Source: UBA5070 sp035913415 (GTDB taxonomy: Bacteria; Fibrobacterota; Fibrobacteria; UBA5070). From it: 20,630 nt of DNA. The number at the start of each line of letters is the position of its first letter. Position 1 is the stretch's first letter. The DNA is taken from NCBI GenBank assembly GCA_035913415.1, contig JAMIIV010000155.1:1-20630 (forward strand). The letters are read 5' to 3'. The notes below the pieces were generated by a model. That model worked only from the letters and a program-made list of their open reading frames with translations. It did no database searches and was not told where the DNA came from. Both the position numbers and the translations under genes were made by a program. Below, piece after piece: positions 14,409 to 20,630 of the stretch.

Positions 14409-14492
14409 GCCCAAGTGGTGGAATTGGTAGACGCGGCGGACTCAAAATCCGCTAGAGGCAACTCTGTGACGGTTCGATTCCGTCCTTGGGCA
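14409..14492 (+). tRNA. tRNA-Leu (anticodon CAA)
   Basis: An 84-base class II tRNA. The acceptor stem pairs GCCCAAG with CTTGGGC, followed by discriminator A. The anticodon arm is GCGGA-CTCAAAA-TCCGC, giving anticodon CAA for UUG codons. The T-arm is GACGG-TTCGATT-CCGTC. The D-arm GGTGGAATTGGTAGACGC matches the other leucine tRNA in this window. CCA is not encoded. An open frame reads through the whole tRNA into the next gene, but that part is not protein coding. Confidence 0.96.
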
Positions 14493-15122
14493 TTGGTCAC
14501 TCCCCTCCGCACCCTCGTGTGCGGGATCCTCCTGGCGGCCTCCCTGGCCGAAGCCCGCAAAGACGGCGTCCGGTTGCAGGACCACTGGGTTCGCCTGGGG
14601 CTGTCGGCCCAGGACATCGAACTGATCGACCGCTTGGAAATGTCGAAGAAGGATGTCGAGCGTCTGGTGATGCACGGCGTCTCGGTGCGTGAATACGCCC
14701 GTCGCCCCTGGGAAGCCATGGGCATCACCGAAGACGAGTGGACCCGCCAGCTCGACCAGGGCGACAACATCGCTTCCCTGGAGCGCCGCTACGACCGGTC
14801 CCGCGACACCCAGGACGAAAGCGGTCCTTCGCTGGTCACGGCCTTCCTTTTGCCTGGTTACCACCAGATCCGCGAAGGACGACCCGTTTCGGGTTGGCTC
14901 ATGGCTGGCCTGGGAGTGGGATTCGCCGCATTGTCCGTCAAGACCATCGTGATCGAGAAGCAGAGCACTCTGACGTGGCCGATCCTCACCGCCACGGTGA
15001 TGACCGCCTCGGCCGCCGACATCTGGTGGCGTTTCAAGAGTGAACAGGCGCGTACCGGATTCGCCTGGGCCGTGATGCCCGGCACCGACGGCGTCGCGTT
15101 GTTCCTGGCGGGAGAATTCTGA
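14493..15122 (+). CDS. Exported/membrane protein of unknown function, starting at the tRNA 3' end
   Basis: A 209-residue protein if the TTG at 14493 is the start. That codon directly follows the last tRNA base and gives a signal peptide (VTPLRTLVCGILLAASLAEA). The next candidate, GTG at 14517, would lose the basic N-region. Residues 25-100 are charged and helical, with a recognisable patch GVSVREYARRPWEAMGITEDEW. Residues 112-180 hold a PGYHQIREGRPVSGW segment and two membrane helices (about 133-150 and 160-178), loosely like DUF5683-type proteins. I recognise no family. No Shine-Dalgarno precedes the start; that space is tRNA. The stop shares one base with the panD start, so the two are coupled. 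Confidence 0.7.
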   Translation: MVTPLRTLVCGILLAASLAEARKDGVRLQDHWVRLGLSAQDIELIDRLEMSKKDVERLVMHGVSVREYARRPWEAMGITEDEWTRQLDQGDNIASLERRYDRSRDTQDESGPSLVTAFLLPGYHQIREGRPVSGWLMAGLGVGFAALSVKTIVIEKQSTLTWPILTATVMTASAADIWWRFKSEQARTGFAWAVMPGTDGVALFLAGEF

Positions 15123-15490
15123 TGTTGCGCGAGATGGCCAAATCGAAGATCCACAGGGCCACGGTCACCGAGGCGAACCTCAACTACGAAGGTTCCATCA
15201 CCATCGACTCCGCCCTGCTGGCCACCGCCGACATCTTCCCCGGCGAGAAGGTCCAGGTGGTGAACATCGCCAACGGAGCCCGTTTCGAGACCTACGCCAT
15301 CGAAGGCGAAGCGGGTTCGGGGATCGTGTGCGTCAACGGTGCCGCGGCTCGCCTCACCCAGCCCGGAGACCTGGTCATCATCATCACCTATTGCCATCTG
15401 GAAGACGCCAAGGCTCGCGCCCACCAGATGAAGGTGATCCTCGTGGACGGGGACAATCGCGTGGTGGCGGATCCGTCCGCGAAGGGGTAG
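15122..15490 (+). CDS. panD: Aspartate 1-decarboxylase precursor
   Basis: A 122-residue protein of normal length. It makes beta-alanine from aspartate for pantothenate and coenzyme A synthesis. The self-processing site is Gly24-Ser25 in YEGSITID, at the same positions as in E. coli; cleavage makes the pyruvoyl group from Ser25. KIHRATVTEANLNYEGS, ARFETYAIEGEAGSG, VCVNGAAA and GDLVIIITYC follow the family in order. ATG at 15122 has GGGAG upstream and overlaps the preceding stop by one base. Its neighbours are not pantothenate genes, so the placement is by operon packing rather than pathway. Confidence 0.96.
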   Translation: MLREMAKSKIHRATVTEANLNYEGSITIDSALLATADIFPGEKVQVVNIANGARFETYAIEGEAGSGIVCVNGAAARLTQPGDLVIIITYCHLEDAKARAHQMKVILVDGDNRVVADPSAKG

Positions 15491-15499
15491 TTTCAAGGC

Positions 15500-15991
15500 A
15501 TGAGCCTCCGAATCCTCCTCGTGATGCCCCTCCTGCTGGCTTCGGCCGTCCTGTGCTCGGCCCCCATGGTGCCCTTGGCCCAGGAGTCGGGTTTGCCGTC
15601 GGTTGGTGGTGGCGCCACCAACACGTTCCAGCCCTTGGGGTTCGGGTCGCCGTCGCCGGTCCTGATGCCGCGCATGCGCCAGAGCGTCAGCATGTCGTAC
15701 GCCTCCGACGGCACGCGCTCCGTCTCGCGCAGCCTCTACATGAACGAGATGTCCTGGCGTCTGTCGGAGCCCTGGACCCTCCACCTCGATCTGGGCTTGT
15801 CGGCTCCGCTGTACGCCTCAGGCCCCGGATCGGACGCCCTGCGTGGCCAGACCGCCGAACTCTATCCCCGCCTGGGCCTGGAGTGGCGCCCCTCGGAAAG
15901 CACCGTGATGATGCTGTCCGTGGCGCGCTCGCCCTACGCGAGCTGGACGGACCCGTGGAATTCCATGGGTCGCGCGTTTCCCGAACCTTGA
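15500..15991 (+). CDS. Small exported protein of unknown function
   Basis: A 163-residue protein with an N-terminal signal peptide (MSLRILLVMPLLLASAVLCSA). A Gly/Pro/Ser-rich stretch follows (about 28-57). The remainder has alternating hydrophobic/polar strands (QSVSMSYASD, MSWRLSEPWTLHLDLGLSAP, LYPRLGLEWRPSESTVMMLSV), suggesting a small beta-sheet or outer-membrane barrel fragment. I recognise no family. The start is ATG at 15500, 9 bases after panD, with AAGG immediately upstream. Its stop overlaps the TTG start of the LytR_C gene. Cys19 is preceded by Leu, which does not make a good lipobox. Confidence 0.75.
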   Translation: MSLRILLVMPLLLASAVLCSAPMVPLAQESGLPSVGGGATNTFQPLGFGSPSPVLMPRMRQSVSMSYASDGTRSVSRSLYMNEMSWRLSEPWTLHLDLGLSAPLYASGPGSDALRGQTAELYPRLGLEWRPSESTVMMLSVARSPYASWTDPWNSMGRAFPEP

Positions 15992-16383
15992 GAACCGCCC
16001 TCGCCGCGTCGTTCGCGTGCGCGCTCGCCTTGGCGGCGTGCGGCGGGGAAAAGACTCCGAGTCCCGGCGTCCTGACGGATTCCGTCCGCGTGTTGCCGTC
16101 GCGCGGTTCGGTCGAGGTGCTCAACGGCACACCGCTCAAAGGCGCCGCGAGCGTGGTCGCCGAACGGCTGCGCGACCAGGGTTTCGACGTGGTCCGCGTG
16201 GGCAACGCCCCCGACCAGAACCACCCCCGCACACTTGTCGTGGAGCGCCATGCCGGCGCTCCCACCGCATCCGAGATCGCCAAGGCCCTGGGGCTGAAGC
16301 GTGCCTACCCATTCCGCAACGAGAACCTCCTGGTCGATGCGACGGTTTACGTCGGCCGGGACATCCAGGAGACCCTCCCATGA
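15988..16383 (+). CDS. Putative lipoprotein with LytR C-terminal (LytR_C) domain
   Basis: 131 residues from TTG at 15988. Residues 1-18 form a lipoprotein signal with lipobox LAAC (Cys18). Residues about 45-130 match the LytR_C domain (PF13399): VEVLNGTPLKGAASVVAERL, then GFDVVRVGNAP, a TASEIAKALGL helix and the final strand VDATVYVGRD. In Actinobacteria this domain is usually fused to the LCP phosphotransferase of cell-wall polymer attachment; here it stands alone behind a lipid anchor, so any catalytic role is unlikely. The start is uncertain: a GTG near 15955 would add 11 residues. TTG overlaps the preceding stop (TTGA), and the stop overlaps rsfS by 4 bases. Confidence 0.8.
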   Translation: MRTALAASFACALALAACGGEKTPSPGVLTDSVRVLPSRGSVEVLNGTPLKGAASVVAERLRDQGFDVVRVGNAPDQNHPRTLVVERHAGAPTASEIAKALGLKRAYPFRNENLLVDATVYVGRDIQETLP

Positions 16384-16814
16384 GCGATACCACCCCCAAC
16401 CTCCAGGACATCCAGAACCTGGCGGTCGCCCACCTGTTCGGCCGCAAGGCCCAGGAAGTCGTGCTGGTCGATCTGCGCGGCCGCAGCGGTCTGTGCGACT
16501 GGTTCGTGGTGGCCACCTGCCAGTCCGAGCCCCAGCTCCAGGCCATCCTGTCGGGCGTGCGCCGCGACATGCGCAAGGACGGCCACGCGGCCCTGTGCGC
16601 CGAGGCCGGCCCGGGTTCGCGCTGGGGTGTGCTGGACTACGGCGAGATCCTGGTCCACGTGCTGCTGCGCGAGGCCCGCGAGTACTACGCCCTCGAGCGC
16701 CTGTGGAAGGACGCTCCCCAGGTCGAGTGCAAACCCGAGGACTACCCCCTCCCCGAGAAGGAAGGCAAGGCGCAGGAGGAGATCCTGCCGTTGTCCGAGG
16801 AGGAGTGGACGTGA
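16380..16814 (+). CDS. rsfS: Ribosome silencing factor RsfS (Iojap family)
   Basis: A 144-residue protein. The Iojap core is clear: CDWFVVATCQSEPQLQAI (39-56), then GSRWGVLDYGEILVHVLL (79-96) and REYYALERLW (about 100-109). RsfS binds ribosomal protein uL14 and blocks 30S-50S joining when nutrients are short. An acidic tail of about 30 residues (PLPEKEGKAQEEILPLSEEE) extends beyond the usual end. ATG at 16380 overlaps the LytR_C stop, and the stop overlaps the argS GTG start by 4 bases. Pairing with argS suggests co-regulation of translation capacity. Confidence 0.95.
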   Translation: MSDTTPNLQDIQNLAVAHLFGRKAQEVVLVDLRGRSGLCDWFVVATCQSEPQLQAILSGVRRDMRKDGHAALCAEAGPGSRWGVLDYGEILVHVLLREAREYYALERLWKDAPQVECKPEDYPLPEKEGKAQEEILPLSEEEWT

Positions 16815-18574
16815 CGGATCTGAAGACCCGCTTCGCCCAGGTCCTGGCCTCGCACACGGGGCTCGAGCTTCCGGCCGTGGAAGCCATGGTGGTCCGTCCT
16901 CCCGATCTGGCGCTGGGCGTGTACGCCTTCCCTTGTTTCCCGCTGGCCAAGGCCCTGCGCAAGGCGCCTCCCGCCATCGCCACCGAGATCGTGGCCGGCT
17001 CGCAGGCGCCGGAAGGCGCCGAGCTGGTCGCCGCGGGCGGATACGTGAACCTCCGGCTCAAGCCCGGTGTGCTGGCACGCCAGGCCGTGTCGGCCGCCTG
17101 GGGCTGGTCGTCGGAATCCGTCGTGAGTGGATCGGGTGCCGGACGTACCGTGCTGATCGACTACAGCTCGCCCAACGCGGGCAAGGAGCTTGTGTACCAC
17201 CACATCCGCTCCACCGCGATCGGCGCGGCGCTGTGCCGCATCTACGCCGCCGCGGGCTGGAACGTGCAGGCCATCAACCACCTGGGCGACTGGGGCACGC
17301 AGTTCGGCAAGCTGATCCTGATGTGGCTGCGCGAACACGGCATGGACCAGCAGGCGGCCTTGGCCGACCTGCCTACGGTGACGCTCGCCACGCTCAACCG
17401 CATGTACGTGGGCTTCAAGCCCGCGGCGGCGGCGGACGAGTCCATGGAAGAGGAAGCACGCCTGTGGTTCGCCCGGCTGGAGGCCAAGGAGCCTTTCGCG
17501 CGCACCTGTTGGGAACGGTTCATCGAGGTCTCCATCGCGGCCCTCACCGAGATCTACACCCGCTTCGGGGCCCGCTTCGACCACTTCCTGGGCGAATCCT
17601 TCTACGAGGACAAGCTCGAGGCCACCATCGCCCGCATCGCGAAGGTCGGAATCCTGGAGGAGAGCGAAGGCGCGCAGGTGGTGCGGGTGGGCGACGACAT
17701 TCCCCCGTGCCTGATCCGCAAGCGCGACGGTGCCACGCTGTACGCCACACGCGATCTTGCGGCCGCCATCTACCGGCACGAGCGCTTCGGTTGCGACCGC
17801 GCGTTGTACGTGGTGGACGCCGGGCAGAGCTTCCACTTCCGCCAGGTCTTCGAGGTTCTGCGCCGCATGGGTGAACCGTGCGCGCAGGGCTGTATCCACG
17901 TGCCGTTCGGCCTGGTGCTGGGCAAAGGCGAAGACGGAAACTGGAGCAAGGTCAGCACGCGTTCCGGCACGGGTTCGCCCCTGCCCGAGGTGATGGACCG
18001 CGCCGCGTCGCGCATCCGCGAGACGATGGCGGCCTTGGCCGAGAAACGCGCCACGGAGAATCCGGGACGCGAAGGCGACAAGTTCTCGCCCGAGGAGCTG
18101 GACCATGTGGCCGAGGCCGTGGGTGTGGGCGCCTTGGTGTTCAACGAACTGAAGAACCGCCGCGCCGCCGACACGCGTTTCGACCTCGAGGCGATCCTCT
18201 CCTTCGAGGGAGACACCGGGCCGTACATCCAGTACGCCCATGCGAGATTGTCGAGCATCCTGCGCAAGGGGGGAGACATCATCGCTCCGGCAGCGGCCCG
18301 CTGGGAGATCCTGAGCGAGCCCGAGACGGAACGTGTCGCCTCGGTGATGAGCCAGTTCCCCGAACGCATCGACGCGGCGATCGAGGCCAACGAGCCTTCC
18401 ATCGTGGCGCAATTCGCGCTGGAGCTCGCCGAAGCGGTGCACGCGTTCACGCACCACCATCGGGTGCTGGACGTGGAGGCCACGCCCGAACGGTTGTTGT
18501 TGGTGGAGTCGGCCCGGCGTACCCTGGCCAAGGCCCTGCGCCTGCTGGGTCTGGAGCCCGTCGAACGCATGTGA
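16811..18574 (+). CDS. argS: Arginyl-tRNA synthetase
   Basis: A 587-residue class I synthetase that charges tRNA-Arg. After an N-terminal domain, the catalytic core starts at IDYSSPNAGKEL (117-127). The HIGH position reads V-Y-H-H (128-131), then IRSTAIG; the family norm is H-V-G-H, so the first His and the Gly are replaced. NHLGDWGTQFGKL (156-168), ATRDLAAAIYRHERF and HVPFGLVLGKG follow. The KMSK position is KVSTR (380-384). The C-terminal anticodon-binding helical domain includes GPYIQYAHARLSSILR. Start GTG at 16811, with AGGAG upstream and a 4-base overlap with rsfS. It is the last gene of its operon, followed by a strong terminator. Confidence 0.95.
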   Translation: MTDLKTRFAQVLASHTGLELPAVEAMVVRPPDLALGVYAFPCFPLAKALRKAPPAIATEIVAGSQAPEGAELVAAGGYVNLRLKPGVLARQAVSAAWGWSSESVVSGSGAGRTVLIDYSSPNAGKELVYHHIRSTAIGAALCRIYAAAGWNVQAINHLGDWGTQFGKLILMWLREHGMDQQAALADLPTVTLATLNRMYVGFKPAAAADESMEEEARLWFARLEAKEPFARTCWERFIEVSIAALTEIYTRFGARFDHFLGESFYEDKLEATIARIAKVGILEESEGAQVVRVGDDIPPCLIRKRDGATLYATRDLAAAIYRHERFGCDRALYVVDAGQSFHFRQVFEVLRRMGEPCAQGCIHVPFGLVLGKGEDGNWSKVSTRSGTGSPLPEVMDRAASRIRETMAALAEKRATENPGREGDKFSPEELDHVAEAVGVGALVFNELKNRRAADTRFDLEAILSFEGDTGPYIQYAHARLSSILRKGGDIIAPAAARWEILSEPETERVASVMSQFPERIDAAIEANEPSIVAQFALELAEAVHAFTHHHRVLDVEATPERLLLVESARRTLAKALRLLGLEPVERM

Positions 18575-18596
18575 CGCATTCGCGGTCGGCGACGAT

Positions 18597-18630
18597 GCCC
18601 CATCGCCCATCGGGCGATGGGGCGTTTTTT
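18597..18630 (+). terminator. Rho-independent terminator after argS
   Basis: GCCCCATCGCCC (18597-18608) pairs perfectly with GGGCGATGGGGC (18612-18623) around a 3-base loop, followed by G and six T (18625-18630). It starts 22 bases after the argS stop. The T-run is also the left arm of the larger inverted repeat described separately. Confidence 0.92.
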
Positions 18631-18726
18631 GTTTTCCCCATCCGCATCGTTGCAGAGACGCCGTGCACGGCGTCTCTGCAACGATGCGGCAACGCGGTCG
18701 ATGATGGGGGAAAACAAAAAACGCCC
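18620..18726. repeat. 20-bp outer inverted repeat, possible bidirectional terminator element
   Basis: The left arm 18620-18639 and right arm 18707-18726 are perfect 20-base complements (core TTTTTTGTTTTCCCC against GGGGAAAACAAAAAA). Between them lie the 48-bp palindrome (18642-18689) and an unmatched 17-base tract (18690-18706). The A-run of the right arm would act as a T-run for leftward transcription. No gene converges from the right, so the mirrored arm is not needed as a terminator for a neighbour. Confidence 0.85.
18642..18689. repeat. 48-bp perfect palindrome
   Basis: The 24-base halves are exact reverse complements with no spacer, meeting at GTG|CAC (18665/18666). The centre GCAGAGACGCCG / CGGCGTCTCTGC resembles the dispersed G(T/C)AGAGACG...CGTCTCT(A/G)C palindromes I recall from several bacterial genomes. 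It could extrude as a cruciform or fold into a long RNA hairpin. It is probably a dispersed repeat copy; this needs whole-genome counts. Confidence 0.9.
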
Positions 18727-18746
18727 GCCGGATTCCTGCGTCGGCG

Positions 18747-18788
18747 GATTGTCATGTATTGCTGACGATTGTCTGGTAGATTGACAAT
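18747..18788 (+). promoter_or_regulatory. Candidate operator/promoter upstream of the glutamate-synthase-like gene
   Basis: GATTGTC occurs twice, at 18747-18753 and 18767-18773, exactly 20 bases apart, and an inverted GACAAT lies at 18783-18788. A consensus -35 hexamer TTGACA (18781-18786) overlaps the inverted copy, but no good -10 sits 16-18 bases downstream. This is the lowest-GC part of the 360-base gap 18575-18934. The following 18789-18934 stretch would be leader; I see only a weak imperfect hairpin there (GGCGGGTTG 18855-18863 with CAACCGCC 18894-18901). Confidence 0.4.
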
Positions 18789-18934
18789 TCCGCCTGATGG
18801 ATCCGCGAATCCGTTATCGTAGCCAGGCCAGGGTTCCGGCCAAAGCCTCGCTGCGGCGGGTTGTAGCGTCGGCGGATCAATACACGTCCAAACCAACCGC
18901 CCTGATGTACAGAGGCAGGCAAGGGAGATCATCG

Positions 18935-20566
18935 ATGCTCGAATGGCCGAAGCAGAACGACGTTCTTGGAACCGTGAATCGTGGGAATCCGTGCGAATCC
19001 GGTTTGTGCACCCTCTGTCGCGCCGATTGCAAGGGCAAGTGCGAAACGTGGACATCGAGCCTGGTGGGACGCAAGCTCCTCTATCCTCGTGATTTCGGCA
19101 CGGTCACCAGTGGATCGAGCAACACCTCCGCGGTGGGGGTGGGGTATCATAGCGTTCGCATCCAGGGCTACGCCTTCGGTGCGCACGGTATGGTCAATCC
19201 CACGGAAGACAACTGCATCTTCCCCAACGTCGACCTCGAAACATCGTTCGGAAACGAGATCGTCACCAAGTGCCGAGTTCCTTTGATGACCGGAGCGCTG
19301 GGTTCGACGTTCATCGCGGCCAAATACTGGAACTCCTTTGCCGCCGGCGCGGCGCTCTGTGGATTCCCGATCGTGGTCGGAGAGAATGTCGTGGGAGTCG
19401 ACAAGAATTCGACGTTCAGCAACGGCCGGATCACGACCGCTCCGGAGCTTGAGCGGCGCATCGACGTGTACAAGCGCTACTTCGACGGGTTCGGCGCCAT
19501 GATCGTCCAGATGAACGTCGAGGACGCCCGCAACGGGGTGGCGGAATACGTCATCAGCAAGTACGGCAACGAGATGATCATCGAGCTCAAATGGGGCCAG
19601 GGAGCCAAGGACATCGGAGGGGAGATCCAGGTCAGCGACATCGAGTATGCGCGCTTTCTCAAGGATCGCGGCTACGTTGTCGATCCCGATCCGACAGATC
19701 CGGTGGTCCAGGCCAGCTACAAGGACGGAGCCGTCCGCGCGTTCGCGCGCCACAGCCGATTGGGAGCACCCAACCTGCAGAGCGCGGAATATGTCCGCGA
19801 GCAATTCATGATGAGCGTGGCGCACCTGCGCAAGCTCGGGTTCAAGCGCATCTCGCTGAAGACCGGGGCGTATGGCATGGAAGCCCTCGCGCTGGCGATC
19901 CGCGTCGCGGTCGACGCCCAGCTCGATCTCCTCACCATCGATGGAGCCGGTGGCGGCACCGGGATGAGCCCGTGGAACATGATGGAGCACTGGGGAGTTC
20001 CCAGCCTCCAGCTGCATGCCAAGGCCTACGAATACTGCAAGCTGCTGGCCGAAAAGGGAAAGAAGATCCCGGCAATCTCCTTTGGGGGCGGGCTTGCACG
20101 CGAAGACCATGTCTTCAAGGCGTTGTCGCTGGGCGCTCCGTTCACGAAATTGGTCTGCATGGGGCGTGCGCCCATGATCCCCGCGTTCCTGGGAAGCAAC
20201 ATCCAAGGTGTGCTTGAGCCGGAGAAGCGCGCGGGTGTCAACGGCAATTGGGACACGCTGCCGTCGAGCGTAACCGCCTACGGTGAAAAGCCCGAGGAGA
20301 TCTTCGCTGCGTGGGAATCCGTGAAGGCCAAGGTCGGCGCCGACGAAATGAAAAACATCCCGTGGGGAGCCATCGGCGTGTATGCTTGGGCCGACAAGAT
20401 CGCTTGCGGCCTCCAGCAGTTCATGGCCGGATCCCGTCGATTCACCATCAGCCACATGACACGCGACGACCTGATGGCGGCGAACGAAGAGACCGGGCGT
20501 GTCGCGAACTTGCCGTTGATGACGGAATCCTACGCGGAAAAGGCCAAGCAGATCCTGTTGGGGTAA
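18935..20566 (+). CDS. FMN-binding glutamate synthase family protein (GltB2-like)
   Basis: A 543-residue protein with the glutamate-synthase catalytic fold (PF01645): FGTVTSGSSNTSAVGVGYHS near 54-73, KWGQGAKDIGGEI (FMN/2-oxoglutarate region), KTGAYGMEA, IDGAGGGTGMSPWNM and SFGGGLAREDH. The N terminus has five close cysteines, C20-x4-C25-x2-C28-x3-C32-x3-C36, which could hold an iron-sulfur cluster or zinc. No glutaminase domain is present, so it is not a complete GOGAT. Related stand-alone proteins exist in archaea and anaerobes, and their substrate is not always glutamate. ATG at 18935 is chosen because GGGAG precedes it and the frame upstream is not protein-like; an in-frame ATG at 18797 lacks a binding site. 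It is probably monocistronic, with terminators on both sides. Confidence 0.88.
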   Translation: MLEWPKQNDVLGTVNRGNPCESGLCTLCRADCKGKCETWTSSLVGRKLLYPRDFGTVTSGSSNTSAVGVGYHSVRIQGYAFGAHGMVNPTEDNCIFPNVDLETSFGNEIVTKCRVPLMTGALGSTFIAAKYWNSFAAGAALCGFPIVVGENVVGVDKNSTFSNGRITTAPELERRIDVYKRYFDGFGAMIVQMNVEDARNGVAEYVISKYGNEMIIELKWGQGAKDIGGEIQVSDIEYARFLKDRGYVVDPDPTDPVVQASYKDGAVRAFARHSRLGAPNLQSAEYVREQFMMSVAHLRKLGFKRISLKTGAYGMEALALAIRVAVDAQLDLLTIDGAGGGTGMSPWNMMEHWGVPSLQLHAKAYEYCKLLAEKGKKIPAISFGGGLAREDHVFKALSLGAPFTKLVCMGRAPMIPAFLGSNIQGVLEPEKRAGVNGNWDTLPSSVTAYGEKPEEIFAAWESVKAKVGADEMKNIPWGAIGVYAWADKIACGLQQFMAGSRRFTISHMTRDDLMAANEETGRVANLPLMTESYAEKAKQILLG

Positions 20567-20591
20567 CGTTTTCAAGGCAGAATCCGAACGA

Positions 20592-20630
20592 CGCCCCCAT
20601 CGCCGATACCGCGGCGGTGGGGGCGTTTTT
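20592..20630 (+). terminator. Rho-independent terminator after the glutamate-synthase-like gene
   Basis: CGCCCCCATCGCCG (20592-20605) pairs with CGGCGGTGGGGGCG (20612-20625), with a single A-to-G change that leaves a wobble pair. The loop is 6 bases. At least five T follow and run to the window edge. It begins 25 bases after the stop codon. Confidence 0.92.

Noticed and set aside
14337..14492. N-terminal extension of the exported protein through tRNA-Leu(CAA)
   Set aside because: The frame is open by chance across a complete tRNA; a signal peptide begins right after it.
16742..18610. A 622-codon minus-strand open frame opposite argS
   Set aside because: Antisense of argS; His/Arg/Gly-rich and without recognisable motifs.
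18797..18934. Earlier ATG for the glutamate-synthase-like gene
   Set aside because: No ribosome binding site, and the 46 extra residues are basic and unlike the family; ATG 18935 has GGGAG and the expected N terminus.
1..20630. CRISPR arrays, insertion sequences, prophage or rRNA genes
   Set aside because: No regularly spaced direct repeats, transposase or integrase motifs, or rRNA-like sequence were seen on either strand.

Overview
The window is about 20.6 kb of GC-rich bacterial DNA with dense, mostly plus-strand coding. A high-GC member of Fibrobacterota (or a close relative) is the best guess. The pointers are a TIGR02147 protein at the left edge (a family first defined as a paralogous set in Fibrobacter succinogenes), a tandem pair of secreted GH8 and GH9 cellulases, and secreted proteins with sorting-domain-like C termini. 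The taxonomy is inferred; no rRNA or other phylogenetic anchor is present.

Layout. (1) 1-1865, minus strand: a putative lipoprotein gene followed by a TIGR02147 regulator gene that runs off the left edge. (2) 2075-3403: a solitary AAA/DUF4143 ATPase gene whose ribosome binding site and start codon lie in a perfect inverted repeat. (3) 3483-4855: tRNA-Leu(UAG), a UUCG hairpin and trigger factor (tig), then a terminator. (4) 5089-9096: GH8 and GH9 cellulases, both with signal peptides and a similar C-terminal beta-rich module. (5) 9177-14320: a tightly packed seven-gene run, clpP, clpX, a compact Lon-like protease, yggS, yggT, divIVA and a YkgJ-type cysteine-cluster protein, with overlapping stops and starts at all but one junction. 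(6) 14409-18574: tRNA-Leu(CAA), immediately followed by an exported protein gene, panD, a small exported protein, a LytR_C-domain lipoprotein, rsfS and argS, again mostly overlapping. (7) 18575-18934: the argS terminator, a 48-bp perfect palindrome nested inside a second inverted repeat, and a putative operator region. (8) 18935-20566: an FMN-binding glutamate-synthase-family protein with a cysteine-rich N terminus, closed by a terminator at the right edge.

How the genes fit together. The tig-clpP-clpX-lon order is a classic protein-quality-control neighbourhood. Here it is split by the two cellulase genes, and its lon position is held by a shortened protein that keeps the Lon protease dyad but appears to have lost most of the ATPase motor. 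The same operon continues into a ylmE-ylmG-divIVA-like division/polarity module. The later operon joins pantothenate synthesis (panD), ribosome silencing (rsfS) and arginyl-tRNA synthesis (argS).

The most unusual items are the motor-less Lon-like protein, the Asp-to-Asn change in the ClpP triad, the altered HIGH motif in ArgRS, the nested palindrome after argS, and a protein-coding gene that appears to start directly at a tRNA 3' end. Family assignments come from motif recognition by eye; no database search was run.
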